Origin: Dendrolimus kikuchii
Taxonomy: Eukaryota; Arthropoda; Insecta; Lepidoptera; Lasiocampidae
Length of the DNA stretch: 64,000 bases
Assembly (NCBI GenBank): GCA_019925095.2
Contig: CM034405.1
Span: 17,608,401-17,672,400 of the forward strand
Direction of reading: 5' to 3'
In this document: positions 53,530 to 63,921 of the stretch, piece after piece
Layout: each line of letters begins with the position of its first letter
Numbering within the stretch: position 1 is the stretch's first letter
Made by a program: the position numbers and the translations under genes
The notes under the pieces: generated by a model
The model's database searches: none
What the model was told of the DNA's origin: nothing
What the model saw: the letters and a program-made list of their open reading frames with translations, nothing else

Positions 53530-54733
53530 TGAGTTAGAGTAAGTTTGTAAGCTTCGAAAATGACAAACAGTTTCGTAGCACACAGCTGATATAGCTACTA
53601 TGAGTTAGCATTAGAAATTCCCGAGTATCGAAAATGACACACAGTTTCGTAGCACACAGCTGATATAGCTACGATGAGTTAGCATTAGAAATTCCCGAGT
53701 ATCGAAAATGACACACAGTTTCGTAGCACACAGCTGATATAGCTACGATGAGTTAGCATTAGAAATTCCCGAGTATCGAAAATGACACACAGTTTCGTAG
53801 CACACAGCTGATATAGCTACGATGAGTTAGCATTAGAAATTCCCGAGTATCGAAAACGACACACAGTTTCCTAGCACACAGCTGATGTAGCTACGATGAG
53901 TTAGCATTAGAAATTCCCGAGTATCGAAAACGACACACAGTTTCGTAGCACACAGCTGATGTGGCTACGATGAGTTAGCATGAGAAATTCCCGAGTATCG
54001 AAAACGACACACAGTTTCGTAGCACACAGCTGATGTAGCTACGATGAGTTAGCATTAGAAATTCCCGAGTATCGAAAATGACACACAGTTTCGTAGCACA
54101 CAGCTGATATAGCTACGATGAGTTAGCATTAGAAATTCCCGAGTATCGAAAATGACAAACAGTTTCGTAGCACACAGCTGATATAGCTACTATGAGTTAG
54201 CATTAGAAATTCCCGAGTATCGAAAATGACACACAGTTTCGTAGCACACAGCTGATATAGCTACGATGAGTTAGCATTAGAAATTCCCGAGTATCGAAAA
54301 TGACACACAGTTTCGTAGCACACAGCTGATATAGCTACGATGAGTTAGCATTAGAAATTCCCGAGTATCGAAAATGACACACAGTTTCGTAGCACACAGC
54401 TGATATAGCTACGATGAGTTAGCATTAGAAATTCCCGAGTATCGAAAACGACACACAGTTTCCTAGCACACAGCTGATGTAGCTACGATGAGTTAGCATT
54501 AGAAATTCCCGAGTATCGAAAACGACACACAGTTTCCTAGCACACAGCTGATGTAGCTACGATGAGTTAGCATTAGAAATTCCCGAGTATCGAAAACGAC
54601 ACACAGTTTCCTAGCACACAGCTGATGTAGCTACGATGAGTTAGCATTAGAAATTCCCGAGTATCGAAAATGACACACAGTTTCGTAGCACACAGCTGAT
54701 ATAGCTACGATGAGTTAGCATGAGAAATTATCA
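53530..54733 (+). repeat. 74-bp minisatellite, 16 units plus a partial
   Basis: tgagttag recurs at 53530, then at 53601, 53675, 53749 and every 74 bp to 54711; fifteen units are exactly 74 bp. Variable sites are aaaatg/aaaacg, cgtag/cctag, gatata/gatgta and acacacag/acaaacag. Units at 53530 and 54119 uniquely share acaaacag and ctacta, which points to an eight-unit block (about 590 bp) having been duplicated. The unit contains cacacagctgat and no open frame through the array. Confidence 0.95.
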
Positions 54734-54949
54734 TAGTGACGTTAACCGCGCGCTCGGGTTTGTTCGGGAATTGTCAGCATCTTTTCGGTATTGGGGTATT
54801 TCGGGTTCAAAAATTTATTTTTAAATTGATATAAATTTTTAATTATAGCAAAAAAACAAATAGTTTGTTATAAAACTTATGTATGATCTTGCCTTTGTTT
54901 AATAAAATACACTATTCAAATACCTAATTGTAAAATCATATCATCTGTC
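54734..54949. other. No gene seen
   Basis: Directly after the array the sequence ccgcgcgctcgggtttgttc (54748-54767) is briefly GC-rich, then AT-rich. Confidence 0.45.
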
Positions 54950-55020
54950 TGTTCCCAGCTTAATAGCGTATAAAGCAACCTGGTGTACAAGAGGTCACAG
55001 GTTGAAATCCATCATGTTTT
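54950..55020 (+). mobile_element. tRNA-like SINE head
   Basis: ccagcttaatagcgta followed 35 bases later by caggttgaaatcca resembles polymerase III A and B boxes. The fit is weaker than at 32335-32432, and no tRNA folding is evident. Confidence 0.35.
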
Positions 55021-55184
55021 TCATAATAAGAAAAGTTTTGATTAAGCTTTATATGGTATAGACGTATATTTTTTAGATTTTTTATTGGATCAAGTTCTGT
55101 ATTGGTGTAAGTAATTGAGATTGTAAATAATATTTCCAACTGAGACGATTTCATTTTGTTAATAATTACTTTCAAAATGACTTG

Positions 55185-55357
55185 TTGACTCTTCGGGTGA
55201 TCAGAGGGCTGGTCCTACCTACCTCCTACCTCCCTTCCTACCTATATCTTACCTCGGACAATGCATGAGTATGGTGATCCGGGGAGGTAACGCAGCCAGC
55301 CTTCTGGAAACCTTACCCATTGACATCGATGACTTAGGCTCAGTATTCTACTTATAG
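55185..55357 (+). pseudogene. LINE-M C-terminal relic
   Basis: The last frame reads SMVIRGGNAASLLETLPIDI then DDLGSVFYL and stops at TAG 55355-55357. Upstream, a ctacctacctcc microsatellite (55216-55245) interrupts the expected SGYQ..G.Y region. Confidence 0.65.
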
Positions 55358-55386
55358 TCTTAAGGGATTATATCTATACTTAATAT

Positions 55387-55883
55387 TGTTACAACTCGGG
55401 TCCCGACAAAAACAAAATACATCTGCATATCTGAAACAAAGCACATTTATTACCCGTCGGCATTTCAACTAATAGCATTTAAATTCTTTTATGGTCGTCT
55501 TCTTTTGTTTACTTATTGGCATACGGCCTATTGTTGTATTGTGATCATTAGCCAGGCGTTACGGATTTAAAGTACAAGCTGATTCGAGGAAATTCAGTTC
55601 ACGCGGCCGGGCGGACATATTGCATCTGTGCAGTATAAAGCAATGGCCCGATTGACGGGGGGATTGAGTTGAGCGATAACCACGAGCAAAGCGAGACGTG
55701 TGTACTACTACCATCGGAAATCTAATGAGTGACAGACTTTGCGCGTTCTATTGAATTACGACCTTCTGCATTACGCTTGGACTTGTTGTATTCAGTTATA
55801 TTTGTTATATGTGTTTGTATAGTTCTAATAAACTCTATAATAATTCCAAAGGCATTTTAATTCGAGTCTCGCGACTCGTAACA
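55387..55883 (+). mobile_element. LTR-1 solo LTR, copy 3, intact TSD
   Basis: Starts TGTTACAACTCGGG and ends GACTCGTAACA. The 4-bp atat lies on both sides (55383-55386 and 55884-55887). TATAAAG is at 55633 and AATAAA at 55827-55832, the expected order for promoter and polyadenylation site within an LTR. Confidence 0.8.
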
Positions 55884-56126
55884 ATATAAATGTTCTTCGC
55901 TACTAAAAGCATTTCTCATTTATTTTTCTTATACAGGGGGATGAAAAGCAGAGTGTGCCACATAGTACCGAAATTATTTAACCTGCAGCGACGTACTTTG
56001 AATACCTCGCTACGCTTAGGGTTCTACTCTAGAATCCCTCGCTATGCTCTGTATTTAAACAATCGCTCTTGTCTTTAGTACATTGTTTTGATTCCTTGTG
56101 ACACAATCTACTATTTCCTTATATTT

Positions 56127-56388
56127 ACATACATACATACATACATAACTTCACGCCAGTTCCCTTGCGGGGTAGGCACGAACAACAGAGTGCCATTTAG
56201 GCTTATTCTTACACACCTCACTTGCCTCTTTGACGTTCATAACTCTTGTCATGCAAGCTCTTCTGTTCTTAGGGCTCCTGACATCACCTTCTGCTAGTAC
56301 ACGATCAATTTGATCATGGAAGGTGTGTCGTGGCCTTCCACGACTTCTGCATCCATCCACTTTTGCATTGTATATCTGTTTAGTCATT
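56127..56388 (-). mobile_element. RTE-A 3' fragment with 9-bp TSD
   Basis: cttatattt flanks at 56118-56126 and 56389-56397. The frame on the minus strand is open from MTKQIYNAKVDGCRSR to PARELA (56387-56151). Confidence 0.87.
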
Positions 56389-56523
56389 CTTATATTTCGT
56401 ATTCTACTTATATCTTAAGCTCTTTTTTATACGTTTTATACAGCAGAATGTTATTTTTCGAAAAATGAATGGAATTTTAGCAAACAGTGAATACTCAATA
56501 AGAAAAAGACGATAAAAAGAACA

Positions 56524-56931
56524 TTATACTACAACATATCTCCATATATTTTTTACATGTTTAGCAAGATTAAAACGTTTTACAGACGATAGTATAAGAG
56601 TTTTCTCATTTAAATATTCTTCAATAATGTAATATTCCTTTTCAAGCAAGATACTTTTTAATTTGGTTTTAAATTTATTGAAAGGCAGATCTAACATTTC
56701 ATTCGGAATCTCGTTGAAGCGTATATCAACTCCCAAGAAAGAGGACAATACTTTTTGTAATCTAAAAGATGGCAATATCAGTCTATTACAATGCCTGGTG
56801 TTGAAATTGTGAACATCCTTATACTGCTTGTAGGTACTTAAATTATTACGAATATAAATTATATTATTAAAAATATATTGGCATAGTACCGATTTCCTCA
56901 AAGCGTTCCCTAAGAGACTCTCGAGGGCCAA
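56524..56931 (-). pseudogene. LINE-P-like reverse-transcriptase C-terminal relic
   Basis: The minus frame, 135 codons, reads VHNFNTRHCNRLILPSFRLQ, then LGVDIRFNEIPNEMLDLPFN and KFKTKLKSILLEKEYYIIEE. The H-TR...L, then F-N-IP/LP, then FK..LK..L pattern is the usual end of insect LINE ORFs. It is the longest uninterrupted LINE frame in the window. Confidence 0.7.
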
Positions 56932-57168
56932 GTTTTTAAATTGACCTTACGGCTCTTTTTTGTAAAACAAATATAGTCTCCAAGTCAACCTCCCATCTAT
57001 ACTAAAAGGTCCAGAAATGAGAAGCAGCAGATCAAATCATAAATCACTTTAATATATTTTTCTTCCGAATTACATAGAACTCTTGCACAGAACTTATCGA
57101 CCTTACACTCGACTGTCACAGAATTATACAGCATTACACTCCAAACTACACTGCCTTACACTGTTTTA
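56932..57168. other. No gene seen
   Basis: Short unassigned stretch; no family recognised. Confidence 0.4.
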
Positions 57169-57438
57169 TTCGTGCAGGAACATAGAAAGAATACAATTTC
57201 CCACAGCCAGGAAGGGTATTTGCCCGACTGGATGGCTACCACCCCTGGTCTAGAGTATGCCGCCATAACAACCTTGATTAGTGTTTCGGTATTAGTGACC
57301 AGGTTCCAGTCTCCTTTAAGAGAGCAGCAGCGCATTTGTAGCACCTCTGGTGTTGCAAATGTCTATAGGCGATAGTAACCGCTTTTCATCAAGTGGGCCG
57401 TCTGCCTGTCTGCTGAACTCCTCCTGCAATAAAAAAAA
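57169..57438 (+). mobile_element. SINE-A with deleted 5' core
   Basis: Begins attcgtgcaggaacatagaa; the cggccgggcggcctgtcgta block is deleted so that aatttcc joins cacagcc. The tail carries a duplicated ctcctcctgc. Confidence 0.78.
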
Positions 57439-57673
57439 GGTTTTATACTATAAGATCGGTTAAAAAATAAGTAATGAAGGTAATGTCGCTCACATCAGTA
57501 TTTTAGTAAAAGAAGTGACAAGAAAACTGGTGGACCGGAAGTACCGCGCACATGAGTACTTCATTAATTAAACTATTTATAAAAATCACAATCATTATTA
57601 ATAATTACATTTTAACTACGGTAAATTATACACGAAATTACTAAGTGGTTAATTGACGTTTATCAATAGTTAA

Positions 57674-57821
57674 GCCTTAAGAACAGACGAGCGTTCATGA
57701 CAAGAGTTATGAATGTCGAAGAAGCAAGTGAGGTGTGTAAGAATAAGCCTAAATGGCGCTCTGTTGTTCGTGCTTACCGCGCAAGGGAACTGACGTGAAG
57801 TTCTGTATGTATGTATGTATG
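57674..57821 (+). mobile_element. RTE-A 3' stub with 13-bp TSD
   Basis: tatcaatagttaa flanks at 57661-57673 and 57822-57834. It has a tgaagttc change before the tail. Confidence 0.87.
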
Positions 57822-57876
57822 TATCAATAGTTAAAGAAGTTCTTACAATATGATATTTTATATTTTGTCTTAGTTG

Positions 57877-58186
57877 ATTTTTTTTATTGCTGCAGCACAG
57901 CAGACAGGCTGATGACCCAATTGTGATGGAAAGTGATTACCGTCGACTATGGACATTAGTAATATCAGAGATGCTGCCAATGTGCTGCTGGCCTTGAAGA
58001 AGAAACTGGAACCTGGCCACCGGAACACAGCTCAAAGTTGTTATGGCGGCATACTCTAGACCAGGGGTGGTAGCCATCCAGTCGGGAAAATGCCCTACTA
58101 CCTGGCTTTAGGTTGTTTTGTAACCTCATACGACGGGCCGCCCGGCCGCAGGAATTAGTATTCTTTCTCCATTCCTGCACGAATAA
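57877..58186 (-). mobile_element. SINE-A, full length, diverged
   Basis: Tail at 57877-57888; 5' end at ccattcctgcacgaat. A 12-bp deletion removes the ctaatgc segment (ctggccaccggaacac). Confidence 0.75.
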
Positions 58187-58293
58187 TGAGTTTCTAAAGC
58201 GTTATTTCTAATGTGTCATCTACCCACTTGTGATCACTCAGCTTTATGATATGATATTGATTTGTCGTAGATGATGAAATCGCAGGGCCCATG

Positions 58294-58525
58294 TTTTTTT
58301 TTATTGCAGGAGTTCAGCAGACAGGCAGATGGCCCACTTGATGGAAAGCGGTTACCATCGCCTATAGACATTTGCAACACCAAAGGTGCTACAAATGCGC
58401 TGCTGCTCTCTTAAAGGAGACTGGAACCTGGTCATTAACGCCGGAACACAACACAAGGTTGTTATGGCGGCATACTCTAGACCAGGGGTGGTCGCCATCC
58501 AGTCGGACAAATGCCCTACCACCTG
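58294..58525 (-). mobile_element. SINE-A, short form
   Basis: Tail at 58294-58304; the 5' end falls at ccctaccacctgcc, the same internal start as other short copies. Confidence 0.75.
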
Positions 58526-59101
58526 CCGAATGTTGTAATAAAACGTACAACCTACCCTTCCTTTATGTTTTATAAGGCAATTAAACAATAATTCCTTTGT
58601 TCTTAACGGACAATCTTTCAATAATTTCCGCCGTAAATTGAATCGCAATTTTCACGTAAAATCATTTCCAAACAAAAGCTTCTCGATATTTTATTATTTT
58701 CGGTTATGCGATATTTGGAACCAATTTAACTCACGCGTTCTCTTTCCGTCTCCGTCTTTCTTATCATAAATTGGATATATTCATCTCCTTTTCTCTCATA
58801 AAATCCCTCGACTAATGATGGAATTTCGAGAATTTTGTGCACCCAAGTCTTTTAGAGGAATTGATATGTTATTATTATCTTGGTATGTGTACCCTTGTCT
58901 CGGTGACCAGAGTTATCATGTAAGTGTGGAACCTCTGATCACACCCACACGTATGTCTGTCGACGTGATGATATACTTAGATGTATAGTGGTTGTACCAG
59001 GCGTTTTTTGATTCAATAGTACCAGGTTCAATCATATACGTGGATTAATTGCGAACAGTATTTATTACGGATATTTAAAATAAGTTGATATTCACTGATT
59101 C
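58526..59101. other. No gene seen
   Basis: No family recognised; composition mixed. Confidence 0.45.
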
Positions 59102-59425
59102 TTTTTTTTTTTTATTTTTATTGCAGGAGTTCAGCAGACAGGCAGACGGCCCACTTGATGGCAAGCGGTTACCATCGCCTATGGATATTTGCAACACCAA
59201 AAGTGCTAAAAATGCGCTGCTGCTCTCTTAAGGGAGACTGGAACCTGGTCACTAATGCCGGAACACAACACAAGGTTGTTATGGCGACACACTTTAGACC
59301 AGGGGTGGTAGCCATCCAGTCGGGCAAATGCCCTACCACCTAGCTGTGGGTTGTTTTGTCGCCTCTTACGACAGGCCGCCCGGCCGCAGGAAATTGTATT
59401 CTTTCTCCGTTCCTGCACGGATAAA
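59102..59425 (-). mobile_element. SINE-A, full length
   Basis: Tail at 59102-59121; 5' end at ccgttcctgcacggata. Confidence 0.82.
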
Positions 59426-59636
59426 GAGATTCTAACGTTACCCAAGAGATACAGTTTAAAATAGAGAATGGCTTTTGATTTTAAGAACCTTAACGGGCAA
59501 GCCGCCGTTGGATTTCGCAAATACTGGTTGGCGTGTGGCCTCGATGGTGATCTTGCTGTCAGTCTTCCCTTTTTATTTTTATTGGACTTAACTTTATGTT
59601 GTTGCTCCGAAGACCTTACAACTTTACCGGGGTTTT

Positions 59637-60300
59637 TGGGGCGAGCGCCTTAAAAAGGCGCTCGAGCCCGGGGGGCAACTTGCTCGAGAGAGCTCCCTAG
59701 GAAGTTTTACCTCAGCTGGACTGTTGCCATGAGAGGGGGATGAATTTAATGATGCCCACCATAGGGCGACACAATGCAGTAATTGAGAACGAGCGACGGG
59801 TAATATAAAGCCCGAGGGGAAGGATCCCGGCGGACCGGGATCGGTGGTTCGCTGCGGCCTACGCTATCTTACTGCCGTTTCGCAACGTGTTATGGCTGGA
59901 AGAGAAGAAACGGCGAAAGAAACTTCCCAACAACACGCCTGGTTTATCCTGTTGGAGGGGGCTATGTCTCCTAGCGTCCCTCGCGGGGACGTGGAGGGAT
60001 TTTGATTGGCGGCGTCTGAGACGCCGCCGTCTGTGTCTGTCTGTCGGTGCCTGCCAGCCTGCCGTCCTAACCGCGGGCGGACTGATCCGCGACAGCCGTT
60101 TCGTAATAACGTCGACCCTGTCCGTCAGGACGTTACGCGGTCGTCGCACAAGAGCCTTTTGACGAGGCTTATAATCGGACGCGGGTCAGACTTTCCGCAT
60201 GCCGCGGGCGCCCTTATATATTGCTTCGTTTGTTGTTAACGACGCAGGTGGCCCGTGCAGTTAAGTCAACGTTCCACAGGACCGTACTCGCTACAGGGCC
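59637..60300 (+). mobile_element. GC-rich region, possible LINE 5' end
   Basis: The stretch starts with a strong hairpin (59640-59672, cgagcgcctt/aaggcgctcg). A frame from ATG 59892 reads MAGREETAKETSQQHAWFIL then LEGAMSPSVPRGDVEGF, a TGA at 60003-60005, then LAASETPPSVSVCRCLPA and further to 60239. A Gly/Pro/Arg-rich start after a structured GC-rich leader would fit a LINE 5' untranslated region and ORF1, but no zinc knuckle follows. A host CpG island is the alternative. Confidence 0.35.
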
Positions 60301-60347
60301 GCCTTCTTGTTGCTATGGAGAATAATATGATATGATCATGATTAAAT

Positions 60348-60654
60348 CATAAAATCAGAAATGAGGACATCCGTAAGAGAACGAAGGTAATTGACATAGC
60401 TCGCAAAATTAGCAAGTCGAAGTGGCAGTGGGCCGGTCACGTCTGTCGCAGGACCGACGGCCGATGGAGCAAACGAGTCCTGGAGTGGAGACCACGTTTC
60501 GGCAAACGTAGCGTAGGACGCCCGCCAGCCCGGTGGACTGACGACCTGCGCAAGATCGCCGGCAGGGGCTGGATGCGGAAGAGGGGAGACCGCGATATGT
60601 GGCGCGTACTTGGGGAGGCCTAGGTCCAGCAGTGGACTGAGAGTGGCTGAAGAA
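60348..60654 (+). mobile_element. RTE-C 3' fragment with 14-bp TSD
   Basis: gatcatgattaaat flanks at 60334-60347 and 60655-60668. The unit ends gtggctgaaga. Confidence 0.88.
60357..60650 (+). pseudogene. RTE-C reverse-transcriptase C-terminus, one stop
   Basis: The frame reads RNEDIRKRTKVIDIARKISK, then WQWAGHVCRRTDGRWSKRV, LEWRPRFGKRSVGRPPARWT and a DLRKIAGRGWMRKRGDRDMW segment. A single TAG (60621-60623) sits where the 34-kb copy has TAC (Tyr) in EAYVQQW; the final TGA is at 60648-60650. With 98 codons and one lesion it is the best-preserved LINE coding end here, though it lacks a start codon. Confidence 0.8.
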
Positions 60655-60811
60655 GATCATGATTAAATGGTAGAGGCCTGGTGCACCACCATACCCTTTA
60701 CCCTTACATACGTTCAATTTTTCAAGTGGGCTTTCAGAGCCAAATCCGAAATAACGAAAAACGCTCAAAAGACTCGGGCCGATTTTGACCAAAACTAAAT
60801 TGGTATCATTA

Positions 60812-61823
60812 TACCCTTTCCAAGCATTTATTTTACTTTTGACAGCTCGATGACAGAACAATTAATAAAGTCCTAATACGTTACCGACTCGATTTGTTAT
60901 AAAAATCGACTTAATTTATAAATAACTTTTAATCAATTTAATTTAGCTATATATTTTTGCAAAAAATACTGTATCATGTAATAAATATACCCACATTTCA
61001 ATGAACATATTTTACAAATATTAAATAAGCTATTTTTGTAATAAAGTATTTTTATAATAAAACACATACAGCAAGTACCACCTGTTTGGGATCCAATTAT
61101 CAAAACTATTAATACCCAAACCCAGCAAAAACCAGCTGCCAGACCTCAAGACACTGTGAGCTCTTTCTGCGTACAACGGAACACAAACCAACTTGACTGA
61201 TAATTACTTTTATTTTTCCTTCCACCCATTTTAATATTATATAAAATTATTAGAGCTAGGCATGTTTGCTGAAGAGTTTCTTGCGCCGCTTCTTCTCTTC
61301 AAGCCATAACATGTTGCGAAGCGGTAGTAAATTAGATTAGGCTCCCATAGAGTAAATAATAACCATAAACAAAATTAAAATTAACAAGTTGGCGGTAGGC
61401 TAAATAAAACTTTAACAATACTCGTTGACACTTGACATCTTTGTCTTCCGTGATCACGGCCACTAAAAAGTGGCCGAAACGTCGGAAAAACCAAAATCAA
61501 ATAAAATTACCGCGCTTAAAACCGTTAAAACGTTTAATTATGTATACAAGTCGCGAAAACTTAAGAAAATATTATAAAGTATTTTTTTAAAATAAAGTAG
61601 TACATTTTTTATTTTCAAATCGATTACTTTCGATTTATTTACTTATAGTGTTTAGTTTAATATTCTGTGTGTTACATGACTCCCGGAACATCACTATTAC
61701 TTCATCCACTACTATAAAGTTTGACAATTATGTCATTTGTTTCATGTGGACTTTACTGTCAAGAAATATGTAACTTGATAAACGTATAAACATCAAAAGC
61801 AAAACAAACGCTTGGAAACAGTA
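60812..61823. mobile_element. MITE-G copy 2, interrupted by Penelope
   Basis: 60812-61070 and 61574-61823 align in order with 31812-32295. The left terminus is taccctttccaagc; the right terminus has ggaaacagta in place of ggaaagggta. Confidence 0.7.
61071..61573 (+). mobile_element. Penelope-like element, 3' part, with long imperfect TSD
   Basis: Starting gcaagtaccacctgtttggg, it carries the last ~40 codons of the ORF (to TGA at about 61198-61200), the full 3' region, and the hairpin ggccac-taaaaa-gtggcc followed by gaaacgtc at 61465-61489. Flanking ataaagtattttt-like sequences of 24-30 bp on each side suggest a long TSD. Confidence 0.75.
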
Positions 61824-62515
61824 TACAATTGTGAAAAATCATTACCCTTGTCAGGAGTCAAATTAGCGGATTTTGAAAATAAAAAACGCATAGATTAATA
61901 CACCAATTCACAGTGTAGCTTGTAAGGATCAATACTTACAAATTAATATAATATAAAGAAAAAAAAAATACATGTTGCTTAGGAGTTTGTTGAGCTACTT
62001 CTTCTCTTTAAACAGTAACTAAAATTGCTTTGGAAGCGGTGGTAGACTAATGACTTTCAATAGTAATATGTAAGATTAAATTTTAAAACAAATTCTTTTT
62101 CATTTCCTATTCGTTTCAGTCTATTATCTCCCTAATTCATCTCCGTTTTATTAGATACAGTTCCTTAAAGATAAACGATGTAGCTACTTGTTTACGACAT
62201 ATAAGTGTATAATGTTAATTAACACGCCCTATTTTCCTTGTAAATAAGAGAGAATATTATATATTTTACCTAGTTGGCATATTGAGATTACTTGGATAGT
62301 TGGGTGTTACTATAAGTTTGCAAAATCTCGACAATTTATCACTTTTGCGCGGGATATATGAGTGGAATGTAAGCAGATCGCTAGAGCTCAGCATTTACCA
62401 GAGCAGTTGGCATTGAAAGACTGTCCTGAGGTTGTGATGTATTATAATTTATTTTCTTTTTTAAATGACAATAAATAACGAAGTTCTTTAAGTGTCCGTT
62501 CAAAATTCCCATTTA
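61824..62515. other. No gene seen; decayed Penelope 3' piece
   Basis: 61970-62055 (acatgttgcttaggagtttg ... ttcttctctttaaacagt ... gaagcggtggtagac) follows the order of the Penelope 3' region at 1290-1360 with many changes. The rest is AT-rich and unassigned. Confidence 0.5.
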
Positions 62516-62576
62516 ATTGTCGTCTCTGCCTACCCCAATGGGAAACAGGTGTGATAATATGTGTGTACATATGTAA
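62516..62576 (+). mobile_element. RTE-B 3' stub
   Basis: gtctctgcctaccccaatgg then gaaacaggtgtgataatat equals the end of the copy at 22816-22858, then a TATG-like tail. Confidence 0.65.
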
Positions 62577-62647
62577 ATTAAATTTTATAGGTCATGCGCA
62601 TGCAGCCGTAACTCGAGTAATACAAGAGTGATATAAATATAATAACT

Positions 62648-62914
62648 TGTATGGGACATTCATAACTCTTGTCATGCACACTCGTCTGTTCTTAAGGCTC
62701 CTGACATCACCCTCCGCTAGTACACGATAAGGCATCCAGGCTTCTCTCATTCATTATATCAATCATTTCGTCATTTTTATTCATTATGTCAAAGAAGCAA
62801 GTGAGGTGTGTAAGAAAGGGCCTAAATGGCGCTCTATTGTTCGTGCCTACCCCGCAAGGGAACTGGCGTGAAGTTATGTATGTATGTATGTATGTATGTA
62901 TGTATGTATGTATG

Positions 62915-62945
<31 letters not shown>
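62648..62945 (+). mobile_element. RTE-A copy with inverted 5' part and long tail
   Basis: 62785-62945 is a plus-strand 3' stub with 17 or so TATG units. 62648-62728 is the adjoining coding segment (ATGACAAGAGTTATGAATGTC and upstream) in reverse. The two pieces meet in the element at the gaatgtc/atgtcaaag point but are separated here by ~56 bp of unrelated DNA. Flanks gtatgggac and gtaagggac form an imperfect TSD. Confidence 0.75.
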
Positions 62946-63673
62946 GGGACAAGGCGCGAGGAATATATGATACCAATCATTGTAAATGATCTCCCAGAGG
63001 ACCTGCAATCAAAGTACAAAAATAACCATAAATCGATCAAATATAATCTGAAAATATTAGATATTGATTGCCAAAGCGGACCATCAGGCTCACATGTGCA
63101 GACCTGGGACTAAAAGAGAACCATATACTAAAATAATGATAATCCGCTTTTATTATCAAATCATAACTAAACACTAGAATTATGATAACAATTACTCGCC
63201 GTTGCTCTTATTTTTGATATAAAAATATTATGTACACGACTCTCTGCGGCACGAATAATCCCATGAGGTTTCTGTGCCATAGTCAATTGTGTTTGTAATG
63301 TAGATGAATGTAAGCATATTGGACAATAAATAAAGAAAGGTACCAATTTTCTGTTTTGTTTTCAGCCCAATGGTACTTCAACTAGATAAGGAAGCCACGT
63401 CGGCCAACCAAGTACGAACGTGAACCTGTAGTAGGGGCAACCAAATATAGTATTTGAGGAAGAAGTTTGGCCAAATCAATTTGAAAGTTGAGCTGTGCCC
63501 GGCGTATCTGACGCGTAATTTACTCTACTACGGGCTTCCCCTGTTTACGCTTCTGCGAAATACGTAAATAGAGTAAACGCATGCTCGGATTTATGCTATT
63601 TTTGTATTTTATTGAAGTATGTTTCTAATAAGCACTCCACACTTTGAACGTGGTAGAGTCGTGCTGCATGCAT
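62946..63673. other. No gene seen; small inverted repeat
   Basis: 63509-63576 carries gcgtaatttactcta and, inverted, tagagtaaacgc about 40 bp apart. No family recognised. Confidence 0.45.
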
Positions 63674-63921
63674 GACGAAACAACCCACAGCCAGGTGGTA
63701 GGGCATTTGCCCGACTGGATGGCTACCACTTCTGGGCTACATTATGTCGCCATGACAATCTTGAGTTGTGTTCCGGCATTATTGATCAGCTTCCAGTCTC
63801 CCTTAAGAGAGCAGCAGCGCATTTGTAGCACCTTTGGTGTTGCAGTCGTCCATAGGCGATGGTAACCGTTTTCCATTAAGGGTCCGTTTGCCTGTCTGCT
63901 AAACTCTTGCAATCAAAAAAA
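63674..63921 (+). mobile_element. SINE-A, 5'-truncated
   Basis: Starts gaaacaacccacagccagg, 65 bp inside the family, and ends cttgcaatcaaaaaaa. Confidence 0.75.

Noticed and set aside
53530..54733. CRISPR-like regular spacing
   Set aside because: Whole 74-bp units are repeated with no variable spacers, so this is a minisatellite in a eukaryotic genome.
56524..56931. Host gene candidate (135 codons)
   Set aside because: The pattern matches C-terminal ends of LINE reverse transcriptases; no start context or introns are needed to explain it.
62707..62976. Frames with YIHT or MYVC repeats
   Set aside because: They translate the (TATG)n tail of RTE-A and are artefacts of the tetranucleotide.
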